Assembly: GCA_963082975.1 (NCBI GenBank)
Contig: OY720349.1
Span: 43,071,962-43,135,961, forward strand
Direction: 5' to 3'
Origin: Labia minor
Taxonomy: Eukaryota; Arthropoda; Insecta; Dermaptera; Spongiphoridae
DNA: 64,000 nucleotides
A program made the position numbers and the translations under genes. Every line of letters starts with the position of its first letter. Position 1 is the stretch's first letter. This document shows positions 24,621 to 37,125 of the stretch, in pieces. Below the pieces are notes generated by a model, which had not been told where the DNA came from, searched no databases, and saw only the letters and a program-made list of their open reading frames with translations.

Positions 24621-26695
24621 AATGGATGTCAAACAAAAACTAAAAGTCCCAGCTGCTTCAAATTTCAACAGGAGTAGGCTGATAGATTTGATTAGTATTG
24701 ATTAATTATTCTATTAATTTTATCTAGTTTAGGAAAACATTTCTCTACTTATTAAATATCTTTCAAACTTATATACTTTAAAGAAATTTAAAAAAAATAT
24801 AGGAAAATATAGTAAAAAAATAATGTTAGACTTATATGTATTATCTTGTCCCAAGTTTTTACTTAGTGGTTCATCTTGGGACAGTTAAAATTCCAAAAGA
24901 TAATTTAAAATTTAGGGAAAAAAAAAGCTGCCCTATAAGTTAACCATTCTCCCCTGTATATATATATTTACAGATAATTAAGCCATTTTTTGATTTTTAT
25001 ACTTTTTGATATTTTTATTAACACATGATGATTATTTAAATTATAATTAAATTTAAAATAATAATTTACTCGTATTATCTTAATCATCCTTCATTAGTGA
25101 CTAATCATCTTACTCATAACTTTATAACTTTTATTGAAAAATTAAAAAAAAAAAGAAAACTTCGATTAGGCGATGATTCTGAGAAACAATAGAGATAATA
25201 ATAATCGAGGCGAACAAAATGAAAAGAAAATTTCACACCCCTTTCCCCTCCTTTCGCTTATTTTACCCTCCACCAGTACTATAAATTTTCATTTGCATTT
25301 ACTTGACTGTCAGTTATTAATGTATTTAATGTAATCTTTAAATATTTCTTGTTATTTATCACAAGCCAAAAAGTTAATTTAAGATTATGTAAACATTCCT
25401 ATCTTTGCTGAAACCAACCACCGAGGCGAGGTGGTGATAAAATAAATTTAGAGGAGGAAATAAATTAGATTTATAAAATTAGAGACATTTTTATAACCTA
25501 ATGAAAAATGAATTTTTTTTCTTCACATTAATTTGAATTGTATGGCATAAGCTTAAATAAAAAGATTTTAAATAAATTATTTGTATTTATTACTATTTTT
25601 TCAACTTAATCAAAATAAATTTGAAGAAACAGTAAATCAATATATCTATACCTATATATTGATATAATATTTTTATTTTTTAATTGAAATTTTTAAACAA
25701 ATTTATAAAATAGTTATTATTATAATGAAATAAAGTAAAGCTTCAATATTGACAAATAAATTATTTTCTTAAGTCTTGCATTTCAATAAATTCGATTAAA
25801 ATCATTTAATTATAATATTTTAATAAATTAATATTTCTAAGTAGTATTCATTTAATTTAGATTATATAGAAATAATATTACATATTTAATTTATATAGAG
25901 GAAGAGCTTGTAGATACCTTGAAATGATCCACGTCAAATTAGTATTTAACTCTTAAATTTTGGTTATTTTTGTGGATTTTGGTTTTCCAATTTTTCAATA
26001 ATCAACACTACACTTAATTCCCATTTTAACCTTACAACATTTATTATATTAATTTAACTAACGATCTTTCCTACATTAATTATTATAAATATGTGTTTTT
26101 AATTAATTCTTTAAGATTTTCGTGTGTGTGGAATGATTATATTACATATTATTTACTAAAAATTTAATATTATCTTAATTTTATTTTAAAATAGTATTTT
26201 TTACTATATTTTTTAATGATTAAGAAATGGCAAAAATAAGAAATATTAAAACTATAATATGACAACTCAATTATTTTCTCTAGGATAAATATATAAATTA
26301 TTTTTTAAAAGAGATCTTAATTAAAACATTCCATTAGATACAAGGAAATAGAAACAGTTGTTTATTAGAAAAGTAAATTAATTTTAATTAAAAAAATCTT
26401 TAATTTAATAAAATCAATTAAATACATGAAATGTACTAACAAAATAAATAAATTGGATACGATCTCGTTATTTAGGTTTAATATACTATATTTAATTTTA
26501 TCCAAATAGAGGGTCTTATAATTATAGGTATATAATATTTATACATATATAAACTTCGGAACCATTTTAGGTTTCATTTAAAAATTTTAAAATAAACATA
26601 TGCCAACGTTCGTTTTCTGATTTATATATATTATTATTTACCTAGCTATATTCTTATTTTTTTGCAATTAGTGATTTTTTGAATAAATTTGTAAA
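24621..26695. other. AT-rich intron segment
   Basis: No gene. 25230-25330 and 25400-25435 are slightly more GC-balanced. No repeat family was recognised. Confidence 0.55.
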
Positions 26696-27462
26696 TCTAT
26701 ATATATAAAGGAGAGTGTTTGTATGTATGTATGTAATTTGTTTACTTTTTTGCTGTCATAGAAACAAACAAAAAAGAAATTTCTTACTTAACCGACACTT
26801 GGTAATTTAGAATTATAAACAAAAAGAATTGAACAAGAAAAAAAAATTTCTCACTTAACCGACACTTGGAAATTGTTGTATTATATGGGTGTGAATCATG
26901 GTCTATAACCCTGGGAGATGAGAGTAGGTTCAGAGTATTTGAGAATAGGATTCTTCCCAGCATTTATGGGCCATAGAAATATGAGGACACCGGGTAATGG
27001 CGGAGACTGTATAACGAGGAATTGCATGACCTCTATGCATCTCCAGAAATAGTTAGGGTTATAAAATCGAGAAGGTTGCGATAGGCAGGGCACATGGCTA
27101 GAATGGGAAAGGAAAAAGAAATTGGTGGGGGAGACCGATTGGAAGACCATGGACGATGTGGGTGGACAATGTAGGAAGGGACGTGAGAGAGATGGGACAG
27201 GGTAGGAGTTAGATGGTTATAGGAGAAATGTGGTTGTTGCATTCAAGAACATTCGAGTAACGTAGAGCCAGAGCCCAGAGATAGATAGATAGATAGAACA
27301 TATACAAGAACATAAAAAAATGATTGTTTTATGTAATATACTGATTGAAATAAAATGGATGAAAGCCTTTTACATACAGACTTTCAACCAAATACTCTGG
27401 GGTACAGGGGGCGGAGCCCCCGTCTAGATGTGAAGAGCGCCGAAGGCGCTCGGAGCAGCTAG
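26696..27462 (+). mobile_element. Complete non-autonomous Helitron carrying a LINE 3' end
   Basis: 767 bp. The 5' end is TCTATATATATAAAGGAGAG, preceded by A. The 3' end has a perfect hairpin GAGCGCC-GAA-GGCGCTC (27435-27451), seven bases, then CTAG (27459-27462) followed by T. That is the classical Helitron structure inserted between A and T, with no target duplication. A second palindrome GGGGGC-GGA-GCCCCC lies at 27407-27421. Positions 26872-27288 are LINE pol 3' sequence with a GATA tail. No Rep/helicase is present, so mobility would need an outside source. Confidence 0.85.
26872..27297 (+). pseudogene. LINE 3' end captured inside Helitron
   Basis: C-terminal part of the same LINE pol as 35876-37125. 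Frame-shifted pieces read FRVFENRI, LHDLYASP, RRLR (then a stop) and a GRPW/RWVD-like block, ending in a decayed NFRVP tail and (GATA)n at 27280-27296. Stops and frameshifts are present. It is bounded on both sides by Helitron sequence. Confidence 0.8.
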
Positions 27463-29356
27463 TAAATAATATATTCAATACTTTAATCTTTTAACATATT
27501 TTTCTTAAAACATTTTGAAAGTTAAATTTCTTTGAATTAAAAGTTACAGTAATCGTTATCCCATAACTATATATTATTTGAATTTAAATTATTATAATAA
27601 AATATTTCAATCAAATAATCAGCTCTTTTAATTCCATGCATATTATTATGTAATTTAGGAAGTGTTAGTCTTAGGAGTTTGTCAACCCTTTTTATAGAAT
27701 AATTACTAATCGATAAGAGAGATATACAGGCATAGAGTGTACCTTTAATTTATAGATAAATTAAAATAATTAAAATTTAATTAATTTACAAAATTATTAG
27801 TACGAATAAATGAATATGTATTAATACAGTTTATTAAATACATATACATATACATTTTACTTATATTTTTTTATACTATCTATATATAATAACATGGAAA
27901 TAAAAGTTGATGTATATTTTTGATATGAAAATTTAACTTTGAAATTTCTAGAGTATTACTATAATAAATAAGTGGCAAAAATGAATAAAACTTGGGTAAC
28001 CTTGTATGTACAGTTGTCATAAACAAAACCATACATACTCTCATTCTCTGATATCTTAAATCTCGTAATCCTTGATTTATTTTTGACAAGTCCTGTATTT
28101 TGTGAGATTATAATGAAACATATTTTTTTTGGATGTTCTTTCTTCTAATTGACAAAAAGGCTGATACTATTCTATGACTTTATGTATTTATTTAAGACAA
28201 AACTTTTATATATCATTCATGAAATGAATGAAATTCTTTTTTTTTGTTAAACATTTTTTGTGAGATAAAACTTGACAGGTTTCAATTAGATTTGATTTAA
28301 TATCAAGCCGGACGATCACATTTACGATGCAGTGGTTCTGGCGATATCTATACCCTCCACTACTAGGGTGTTGGGTCGCTGCTTCACGTACATAAATACC
28401 AACAAGCCCCTCTCCCCTCTGGGTTGTTCATCTACCAAACGGCACCAGGAGGATGATAACATCGAACCATATGGATGATCAATCCGATATTCAATAATTT
28501 AATTGATTTTAATCTCATGAAATGTAACATCAAATTATCTTTTAGAATCTAGAATATTTTTCCATTGTATTTGTTTTAATTTTGAAAAAATATTTTACTT
28601 TAAAATTAATATTAATATTAATATATCTATGGAATTAATGTGTTTTATTTTAAATTGAAATTAAAAAAAATTTAAAATAAACATATAATTTTGTGATACA
28701 TAGTTTTTAAAATTTATTTAGGAGAGAAATCTGTTCATGTTTACATCCAATATTTTGGTAGGCAAATCGCAGAATGTTTGCAATGGAAAGTTGCTGAGAT
28801 AGGGCAAGCAATGAATATTCTTAAAACTTGGAACTGATTATAAAATTCTTAAGTCCCAATTAAACAACAGTTGAGTGGGAGATACGTTGAAATTCGAAAA
28901 GAGTTCTAATTTTTCCAAAAACTAATCAGTTTTTTATAATCATACGCTTTAAAATTGGCAACCCTGCTGGTTTCTTGCCTACCAGTGACGACAGCTATAC
29001 CAACTCATACATTTTTTTTTGATCTCAAAGATTATACATAATAATTATTATTATTATTATCTTTTTTTCCATTATTTTTCTCAGTTTTTGCAAGTGTGTT
29101 CCCCTGTCTTGTATTACGCGATTAGGGATGGGGAGATGTAGAGAAGAAATTCACCTTAACTCACAATCAACCAAATAATTTTTAAGATTAGGACTTTTCT
29201 CACAATATATCAGGTCTGAAGAATTACTGCTTTTGGTATAAGAGTTGTTAAAATCATCGGTTAGCCCTAATTCTCTAATACTTTTGAGATTAATTGAGGA
29301 GACGCCCTTCACAGATATATTATTATTGGAATTATATCTACTCTTTGTAGCTTCCA
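27463..29356. other. Intron B-C segment
   Basis: Mostly AT-rich. A CG-balanced stretch at 28310-28485 (AGCCGGACGATCACATTTAC and onward) and another at 28720-29010 are unassigned. Confidence 0.5.
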
Positions 29357-29365
29357 TAAGTTCTT

Positions 29366-29774
29366 TTTTTTTTTTTTTTTTTGCGTATGGACCGTCTTGG
29401 ATCGCGCAAAGCTCCCATTCTTTCTTTTTCTTTGCCTGCCAGATTTCTTTCATATTTTTTTTTCACTTTGGGCCTTTTTTCGTTATCAGACCATTTCGTT
29501 CTTTAACTATTTCTCTTTCTGGTTCGATCTTTCTCCGGTAGACACTTCTTATTATTGTTGTTGCCATCACGATTCATGGTTGCTTGTTTTTGAGGTTATC
29601 CTGCCGGAGCAGGGTTTGTAGAACCAGGGCTTGTCAGTTCCTGGAGCTGGGGGCAGCCGATGTTAAATTGAAATTAATTTATTTATTAAATAATCTCAAG
29701 TTCTATGCTGGGATTCGAACTCCGACTTCCTGTGTAGAAATCACGTACTCTACCCACTCGGCTATGCTGCCCCC
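29366..29774 (-). mobile_element. tRNA-headed SINE, copy 1
   Basis: Minus-strand element. The 5' head has a good RNA polymerase III A box (TAGCCGAGTGG, complement of 29754-29764) and B box (GAGTTCGAATCC, complement of 29711-29723). A roughly 300-bp body (CAGGAACTGACAAGCCCTGG) follows, ending GGGAGCTTTGCGCGATCC plus a poly-A tail (poly-T at 29364-29382 on +). Both sides carry the 9-bp duplication TAAGTTCTT (29357-29365 and 29775-29783). This is a retroposed copy, not a host tRNA gene. Confidence 0.88.
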
Positions 29775-29783
29775 TAAGTTCTT

Positions 29784-31144
29784 ATTATTATTATTATATA
29801 TATTTATATTAATATAATAATCTCATTGAAAATGTTATTGTAGGATTTAAAATTTTTAATCTTCTTGAAAAAATTTTATATAATTATTGAAATTTGATAT
29901 TATTTTTGAAGAAAAATAATCAAATAATTAATAATAATAAAAGAAAACTAAATCCAATTATTTTTAAAGAAATAAATATAATTTAATTATGTTTATCTAT
30001 TATTACCTATATATTTAAATTTAACAAATTAACAAACAGTTTGTTAGTTGAATAAATAATGAACTAATATAATCTTATATTAATTATATATGTTCATTTC
30101 AACTTTTCAATTAGGTTATTCATCTATATATTGTCAACAGGTTAGTAGTAAAACTAATTTTAATTAATCCATTGAAAAGCTATGCCAAAAACAGGCAACA
30201 GTTGTTCACTTTTTTTAATAGAAGTGTATTTTCCAAATGAAATGCGTATCAATCCTAAAACTAAAGGATGATGGTTTTGGGCAGGAGGCCAATGGAAACG
30301 ATCTCACTTTCATCATTCCCTCCTCTGCTTTATGACTTATGACACTACTCAACCAAGCATCCTTAACAGCCTTATCATACACTTCTCTCTTTAAGAAAAT
30401 AATAAACATCTAATTCTTATTTCCAATTGCACTATTTAATATGATAAAAAGGAAAAAAAAAATGTAATAAGCAAAAACACTTTCATCATAATTTGTTATT
30501 CATTGATTTTAAACTTTTTTTAATATTTTATCTGAAATTATTTGAATTATTTATTTATTTTAATAAAAAAAAATAAATAAATAAATAAAAAAAGAAAGTT
30601 TCTTTAAAAATTATTAGAGATAAATGAAACATTTTTTATCTCTCTGTCAACACTTTCTAAGATTACAAAACGATCTTTTTCACCCCCTTCCTCCCCAAGA
30701 GATTGGACCGTTTTTTATCTAATTTTCTCTCTAGGGAACTTTTAATCATATCAATAAATCTTAATAAACGAATGGCGTTAGATTTCCTTTTCTCTCTCTC
30801 TCTCTCTCCTCTTTCTCATCTTCTCTATATGTCTTTCGTGGTATACATAGATTTGTAAATGGAGATATAATGGTATATATTGATTTCTTTTTTTTTCTTT
30901 TCTTTCTTAGGTTGGTTATTAATTATTATTATAATATTAATAGATTTAAGCGAGAGAAATATCATCTACTCTTTAAAGATTTTGTTTTAAATGGCATCTT
31001 ACTTTCAATCTCAGCAATGATATAGAACTCCGAAGATTTTGTCCGAACTTCAATTTGCAACCAAAAACATCTTACAAAATTTTCTCGAAAGTTATAAGAT
31101 TGAATTGTGCGGCCAAATTTAGAGGAAATTTTAGGAGAATATTA
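29784..31144. other. Intron B-C segment
   Basis: AT-rich. (TC)n at 30791-30809. A moderately balanced stretch at 30660-30790 is unassigned. Confidence 0.5.
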
Positions 31145-31689
31145 TTGGGTTGGCAACTAAGTCATTGCCGATTTCATTCATAGATGACTTCAGTTGAATT
31201 TTTAGGTTTACCGACGTAGTCCAAATGCAAAACACATTTTGGTATTTGATAGTTGGCAATTTAGTTGTCAATCAGTAAGAAAAGTTTTTTGATCGGTTCC
31301 GTAGTTTTCGTTTGACGTTCGTTGAAAAATGGAAGATCAAAAGGAACATTTTCGTCATATTTTGCTTTTTTATTTCCACAAAGGGAAAAACGCATCGCAA
31401 GCTCATAAAAAGTTATATGTTGTTTATAGCGACGAAACCTTAAAGGAACGGCAGTGTCAAAATTGGTTTGCCAAATTTCGTTCTGGGGATTTTTCACTCA
31501 AAGATGAAAAACACTCTGGTCGTCCAGTTGAAGTTGATCAAAGCAATAATCGAAATGCTGCCTGAAAGATGGCAAAAGGTCATTGATCAAAATGGGCAAT
31601 ACATTACAGAATAAAGTTGTTTAGTTCCATGAAAAAATTGTCTTTGATTTTCTTATAAAACAACGGCAATGACTTAGTTGCCAACCTAA
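31145..31689 (+). mobile_element. Internally deleted mariner element
   Basis: 545 bp flanked by TA (31143-31144, 31690-31691). The ends read TTGGGTTGGCAACTAAGTCA and ...TGACTTAGTTGCCAACCTAA, matching over about 25 bp. The interior holds the N-terminal transposase frame (31329-31565) and then jumps straight to the C-terminal codons (31560-31613), so the catalytic core has been lost. The left and right ends are sharp. Confidence 0.9.
31329..31565 (+). pseudogene. Mariner transposase N-terminal fragment
   Basis: Starts MEDQKEHFRHILLFYFHKGK and includes the helix-turn-helix with RQCQNWFAKFRSGDFSLKDE and HSGRPVEVD, typical of mariner N-termini. After about 75 codons the deletion shifts the frame to an early stop. 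One frame over, PERWQKVIDQNGQYI and a stop follow (31563-31613), the usual C-terminus of this transposase. The DDD catalytic triad is entirely missing. It retains only the end-binding domain. Confidence 0.88.
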
Positions 31690-31837
31690 TAATATCAATT
31701 AAGATCAATCCGGCCAAGATCTTATCAAATATTCTTAATTATATAATTATTAGAAAAACAAGAATTCACTATTTCTGCAAATCAATTATTAATGTGCCTT
31801 TACCAAATCATATGATTCAAGGGAAAACTTTTTCAAA

Positions 31838-32180
31838 TTTCAATACCAAAAAAATGAGTACCTATGATTCAAATTTATCTTGAGAAAAGTAAAGGAATGG
31901 TTAAATGCGAGAATCAGTATCAGAAACATTTAAAATTCGAACTAGAGTAAAATCAGAAGACACACTAACATAAATTTCATTTGATCAAACTTTGGATTAA
32001 GTGATTAGACATATTAAGGAAAAAACCGATCATAATTCAATTAGACAAAATAAATCAAGTATTAGGTTACGCGGATGATTTAAATATATTAGGAGATTCG
32101 ATAAATTCAATTAAAGATGACATAGAAAACTAAAAAGCCCAGAAAAAGACATTGGGCAATAAATTAATAGTATTAAGGCA
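31838..32180 (+). pseudogene. LINE reverse-transcriptase fragment
   Basis: Short, decayed relative of 35876-37125. It contains a frame-shifted match to the CMIRICLEGSK region (31858-31890) and the catalytic YADD-type box GYADDLNILGDSINSIKDD (about 32064-32122). Boundaries are vague, and 32180-32450 may continue it in a more degraded form. Confidence 0.65.
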
Positions 32181-33877
32181 AATTATTTAGTAGAATCTAA
32201 AAATTAGATTGTTTAAGCTTACAAAAGACAACAAAATCATTTTTAACAAAATAATATACTAAAATTTTAGGAATTCATAATAAGAATTTGTTTATTCAAA
32301 TTTAATAAATGAAAAAGAACTTTAAGAAAAAAGTTGATGCTACTTTTCAAATAATAACTTATAAAAAAATCTTCAAAAATGAATTCAACTTAAAGAAATC
32401 ATATTTATTTAAAACTACGTATATATAATATCCTATCGTTTTTTATTTAAGGTGGTTTATTTATATTTCATGGCGAAAGTTAATGAAAGATATTTTAAAC
32501 TTTGATAAAATTATATCAATATTTGTAACGGTTGCAAACACTGGAAATAATATATATACGTTTATTCAATGAATTTCTAATTGAAACCATTATGTCAAAT
32601 AAGTGTGCAAAGTTTGTTTCGACTAAAAACTTAAGTTATTCACATACTCATGTATTTTGTAGGGACTATGTTTTGTTTCGTCGCGTGTCTTGAGTGAAAT
32701 ATGTTCTAATTAAAGCTTGTTAAATGTATATATATATATATTATTAATGTGTATACAAAAAGTAGCAGGGCGGTTCGAATTAATAGGAGAAGAATGAAGA
32801 ATGGGTACTGTATAAAGGAATTTTATTATATATTATTTTATATGAGTGTATATAAAGAATGTTTAGTTAATAGACTTTTTATTATATATTTTCAAATTAA
32901 ATATTCCTTTATTAACTAACTCTTGAAAAAATTTAATCATCACTCTCCTCAACTATCTTTTCAAATTTATAACTATCTAGACACCAATCAGTAACAATAA
33001 TTCTATTCAGTTCGGAACCAATATAAATATGATATTTTTATTTTCTGAATTTTTTTTATTTTTATATCTAACGTAACTTTTAAAAAATAATCTTTTTATT
33101 TGTAATAAAATAGTCTTTTTAGTAAAATTATTTAAGATTATTTAAAATTTTTTAATTTATTACAGAAAATAGTTATTCTGTCTAATGAATTTAGAGATAT
33201 AATGAGGTCAAACTATTAAGAATAATTTCTATTTTCTATTGTAATATCGAATTCATTCATAAACAGTTGAGCCCCTGGAAGGTAGGTAACCAGAAGTTCA
33301 GCTGACATTGCACGCAACGTCTTTGGGTGATATTTCATCTTTATTTTGTATTAAAACCAACAGAACTAGTGTATTATTAGTCCATAGAATTAAAGTTTAA
33401 ATTTAAATAAAAATATCTTAATTTTTAATATATTTTGTAATCTAATAAATTATTAAAGAAAACCGGATTATATATTGTATATATTTTCAGCATTTTTTTA
33501 ATATCGTATATTTTTTCTATTATGGTACAATATACCAAAATTTAAGTTTATAAATATATATTATACATTAAAATATTTTGAAATAAATAATAATGTATTT
33601 AAACATAGAATAACATTAAGCTATTTTTATGTAAATATATTTATTTCGTAGAAAGTACAATGACACAATTTAATTTATTCAACCCAAAATGAAACTGGGA
33701 AATTATATGAGATTGTTTACTAAAATCCATGTTTTTAACTCTAGATCTAATTTTTATTTTCAAAAAAAAAAAACAAACTTTTATTTAGATTTGTATGAAT
33801 ACAAATATGAATGAAAATGAAATGAAAATTAAAGTAGATTAAATTAAATTTAATATTATATTATAATATTACAAGTT
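32181..33877. other. AT-rich intron segment
   Basis: (AT)n near 32727-32741. No repeat or coding signal is recognised beyond a possible LINE tail before 32450. Confidence 0.5.
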
Positions 33878-34258
33878 AGGAGGTGGCTTGGCCGAGAATG
33901 TAGCGTGGCAACCTTCTACACAAGAACTAACCATGAACGGAGTTTTCTAATAAATTCAATTTAACATCAGCTGCCTCCGGCTCCAGGAACTGACAAGCCC
34001 TGGTTCTATACAACCCTGCACCAGCAGGACTACCTCAAAAACAAGCAACCATAAGCAACAATGGATCGTGATGAGAATAACTCCAGTTAGTACCAATCCA
34101 CACGTCACCTGGAGGATCCGGATCTTCACGAGCACTCAAAAAGAAGAATAAAAGTTAACAATTAAAGAACATTCATATATGGGCACACTTAACATCAATA
34201 CCCTTGTATATGGGAGCTTTGCGTGATCCTAGATGGTCCAGACGCAAACAATAATAAT
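33878..34258 (+). mobile_element. tRNA-headed SINE, copy 2
   Basis: 381 bp with the same body as 29366-29774 (CAGGAACTGACAAGCCCTGG; GGGAGCTTTGCGTGATCC), ending in an AATA-rich tail. Flanked by a perfect 12-bp duplication ATATTACAAGTT (33866-33877, 34259-34270). The tRNA-like head has decayed (CTTGGCCGAGAATG for the A box, no clear B box), so this copy is unlikely to be transcribed by Pol III. Confidence 0.86.
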
Positions 34259-34395
34259 ATATTACAAGTTTACAATTTTTTTAACAATTCTTAGATGCTT
34301 AAATTTAATAGAGATTTGAGGAAAAATATAAGGTAAAAATTATTCACTTTTTTATCCCATATTAAAGGTTTTTAATAGACATTGTAAAAAAGACA

Positions 34396-34450
<55 letters not shown>

Positions 34451-35469
34451 CTAAAATCTCATATCTCTTATTTTATTGTATGTTCATTTTTCTATTTTTC
34501 AAAACGTTCAATTCAAATGCATGGAACAAAAGACAAATATTGAATTTATGATATAACATTTTGTTTTATTACATTTGACAAAAATGAAAAATAAATTTGC
34601 AACGGAAAGAAAGAAAAATAGTGAGTGTGATAAAATAGAGGGAGAAAAAGAGAGAGAGAGGGGATTCAAAAATCGGGATGAAAGAAGGTGGTTCAAGTTG
34701 AAGTAAAAAAAAAAAGAAAAGAAAAAAAGACACACAGACATAAGAGAAAATGTGAATAGGATGAGAAAGCATTCGCAAGGGTTAAATGTCAAAAACAGTT
34801 GATGCACCAGCAGCTACCGAAGCGGACTGATACTGTCCTTAAAGACGTTTCACGGTCCACGACGCCCCAAGCATCTGACAACAACCAAGTCGGATCGACA
34901 TCAAATGTTTATTTTTAAAGAAATAAAAAAAAAATAGCATATAATTGATCCAAATATTTATATTGGTATATGATAAAAACAATAACATTAAGCATTCTAT
35001 TCTGGTACTTAGGATAAAGAAAGTTGAGAAATAATATTTTTAATTTCTGTTTAATTATAGAATAATTAGATTAGAAAGATATATTATTCCACATTTAAGT
35101 AAAATTGATATATAAATTTAATTCATTGAGGGCCACACAATTAACAAATATATATTAATATTTATTCACATGTCTCTAATTATTTTGAAAATATTGAGGA
35201 TATAAACTGGATCTGGATTAGGATTTTTGAAAACGTCTATGAGAAATAAATTGTTTTGTTCATCAAAAATATATTTAGATTTAATGATTCTAAGAACATT
35301 TTTCACAGACTGAAATTAGATGTTGAACGAAAAACAATTTATGTATAAATTCAAGAAATGTTTTCAAATACCAATATGTTAAAGTATATTAAAGTTGGTA
35401 ACGCTGCACCTACTTGCTTGTATATATGTATAATGTAAATAGAAGTTAATTTATCGTATGAGTTTATAG
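34259..35469. other. Intron B-C segment
   Basis: (AT)n at 34399-34448. A purine-rich tract lies at 34600-34740 (AGAGAGAGAG, AAAAGAAAAGA). A CG-balanced unique patch lies at 34800-34900. No gene. Confidence 0.55.
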
Positions 35470-35761
35470 CAGTGGCGTAACTAGGGGGGAGCAGGGGGGG
35501 ACATATGTCCCCGGGCGCCAAATTTAGGGGGCGCAAAATTAGGGAAGCCAATTTGGAACAAAAGAAGAATTAATATTTAAAGTTAAACTGTATTTTGTGT
35601 AAGTCAATAAATATTATTTATACGCTTATTAAAATCTGTTAAACCTGTTTCGTTATTCGTCATTAATATTCTTTAAAAAAAATTAAATTATATATATATA
35701 CGAAAGGGGGCGCTGATTTCTCAGTTGCCCCCAGGCGCAAGAACCTCACGGTACGCCACTG
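35470..35761 (+). mobile_element. hAT-type MITE (family C), copy 1
   Basis: 292 bp, ends CAGTGGCGTAAC / ...GTACGCCACTG, flanked by a perfect 8-bp duplication GTTTATAG (35462-35469, 35762-35769), as expected for hAT elements. G/C-rich subterminal blocks (GGGGGCGCAAAATTAGGG) surround an AT-rich middle. Non-coding. A second copy is at 53763. Confidence 0.9.
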
Positions 35762-35875
35762 GTTTATAGTAAGAGTTCATAATAAAAACACATTCAAACT
35801 CCAACAGATTCAAAGTGCATTTTTCATTAAACCTGCCTATAAACTCCAACACAATATATTCAAGAAAATTATCCC

Positions 35876-37125
35876 ATTAGGCGAGAAGCAATCATTATCC
35901 CACTATTTAATAAAAGAAATAGAACGAGCTGAATTTCTCTTGTAATCGAATAGGATCTTATTAAAATTACGATCATAAGTGTGTGTAGAGAAGAAAGATT
36001 AGAAGATTATCAATGCGGATTCAAGCCAAATCGATCAACAGTGTAGATCAGATATTTTCATTTAGAAATAAACGTCAATTCAATATCTTTAGATCGGGAA
36101 AAACTGTTACAAATTTTAATTTTATTGAGAATTCCGAAAAAATTAGTATGTATGATTCGAATCTGTCTTGAAGGTAGTAAAGGAAGAGTAAGATGCGGGA
36201 ATCTGTTATCAGAAATTCGAAACGGGTTGGAACAAGGAGACGCTTTATAATATAATTTTATTTAACTTAGCATTATAATACGTGATTAGACAGATTGGGG
36301 AGAAATCGAACGAAATCTAATTAGGCAAAAATATTCTTGGATTAGGATACGTGGACGATTTAAATATAATAGGAGACTTGATAAACTCGATTCAAGATTA
36401 GGTAGAAAAATTAATAGAAAAGTAAAAGAGGGGTTTGAAATTAATTAAGAGAGGAATAATATAAACACACAAAATCTTAACATTCAAAATGTAAAATTTG
36501 AAAATGTAGAAAAATTTAAAAATTTAGGTACTGTAATCACGAAGGATAATAATATTCGAGAAGAATTTAAATCCAGGTTACAATTAGATAACGTTTGTTT
36601 TCATGAAGTAAAGGGGCTTATCTCGACAAAATTATTATCAAAGGGAATCAAAATTAAAATATACTAAAAACAATTATTTTATCGGCTGTATTGTATTATA
36701 TGAGTGTGAGGCGTGGTCTGTGACCCTGGGAGACGAGAGTAGATTTAGAGAATTTGAAAATAGGATTCTTGCAAAAAACGATGAGGTCATTGGGGAATGT
36801 CGGAGACTGCATAACGAGAAATTGCCTAACTTCTATACATTTCCAGACATAGAGTAATAAAATCAAAAAGATTGCGATTGGCAGGACACGTAGCAAGTAT
36901 GTGCGAGATAGTCTAGAGAAATCGATTGTGGGGAGACCGATTGGGAAACGTCCTGTTGGAAGATCCAGGACACCGATGGCGGTTAATATAAGAAGGGACT
37001 TAAGAGAGATTCGAGAAAATAGGAATTGGATGTGTGTGGCTCACAGGATAATTGTACTTGGAGGAATGTGTGCCAAGAACTTTCGAGTTCCGTAGAGCCA
37101 CAGAGATAGAATACAATATATTCAT
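35876..37125 (+). pseudogene. LINE reverse-transcriptase pseudogene, longest copy
   Basis: Most complete LINE copy in the window. Pieces in order, across frames: EAIIIPLFNKRNR (start of reverse transcriptase, about 35884), EDYQCGFKPNRSTVDQIFSF (about 36005-36065), ICLEGSKGRVRCGN, IRNGLEQGDAL and GYVDDLNIIGD (catalytic box, about 36346). Further on come LYECEAWSVTLGDESRF (about 36690-36755), RRLHNEKL, VGRPIGKRPVGRSRTP (36928-36975) and CAKNFRVP with a stop (about 37072). Deletions and frameshifts occur after QIFSF and before GYVDD. There is no endonuclease domain upstream, so it is 5' truncated. The tail CACAGAGATAGAATAC marks the 3' end. Confidence 0.85.

Noticed and set aside
28740-28985. 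GGTAGGCAA...TTGCCTACC as ends of a DNA transposon
   Set aside because: Only about 10 bases match and there is no target duplication or second copy in the window.
29245-29541. Hydrophobic Phe/Ser-rich open frames on the + strand
   Set aside because: They are translations of the antisense of a SINE and its poly-A tail.
29711-29774. Functional tRNA gene
   Set aside because: A and B boxes are present, but the sequence is the head of a SINE with poly-A and target duplications, and the cloverleaf arms do not pair well.
34508-34807. 99-codon minus-strand membrane-like protein
   Set aside because: Phe/Leu/Ser-rich translation of a purine-rich tract, with no homology signal.
35351-35551. Minus-strand frame with APGDICPPLLPPS
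   Set aside because: It crosses the end of a non-coding hAT MITE; the open frame is incidental.
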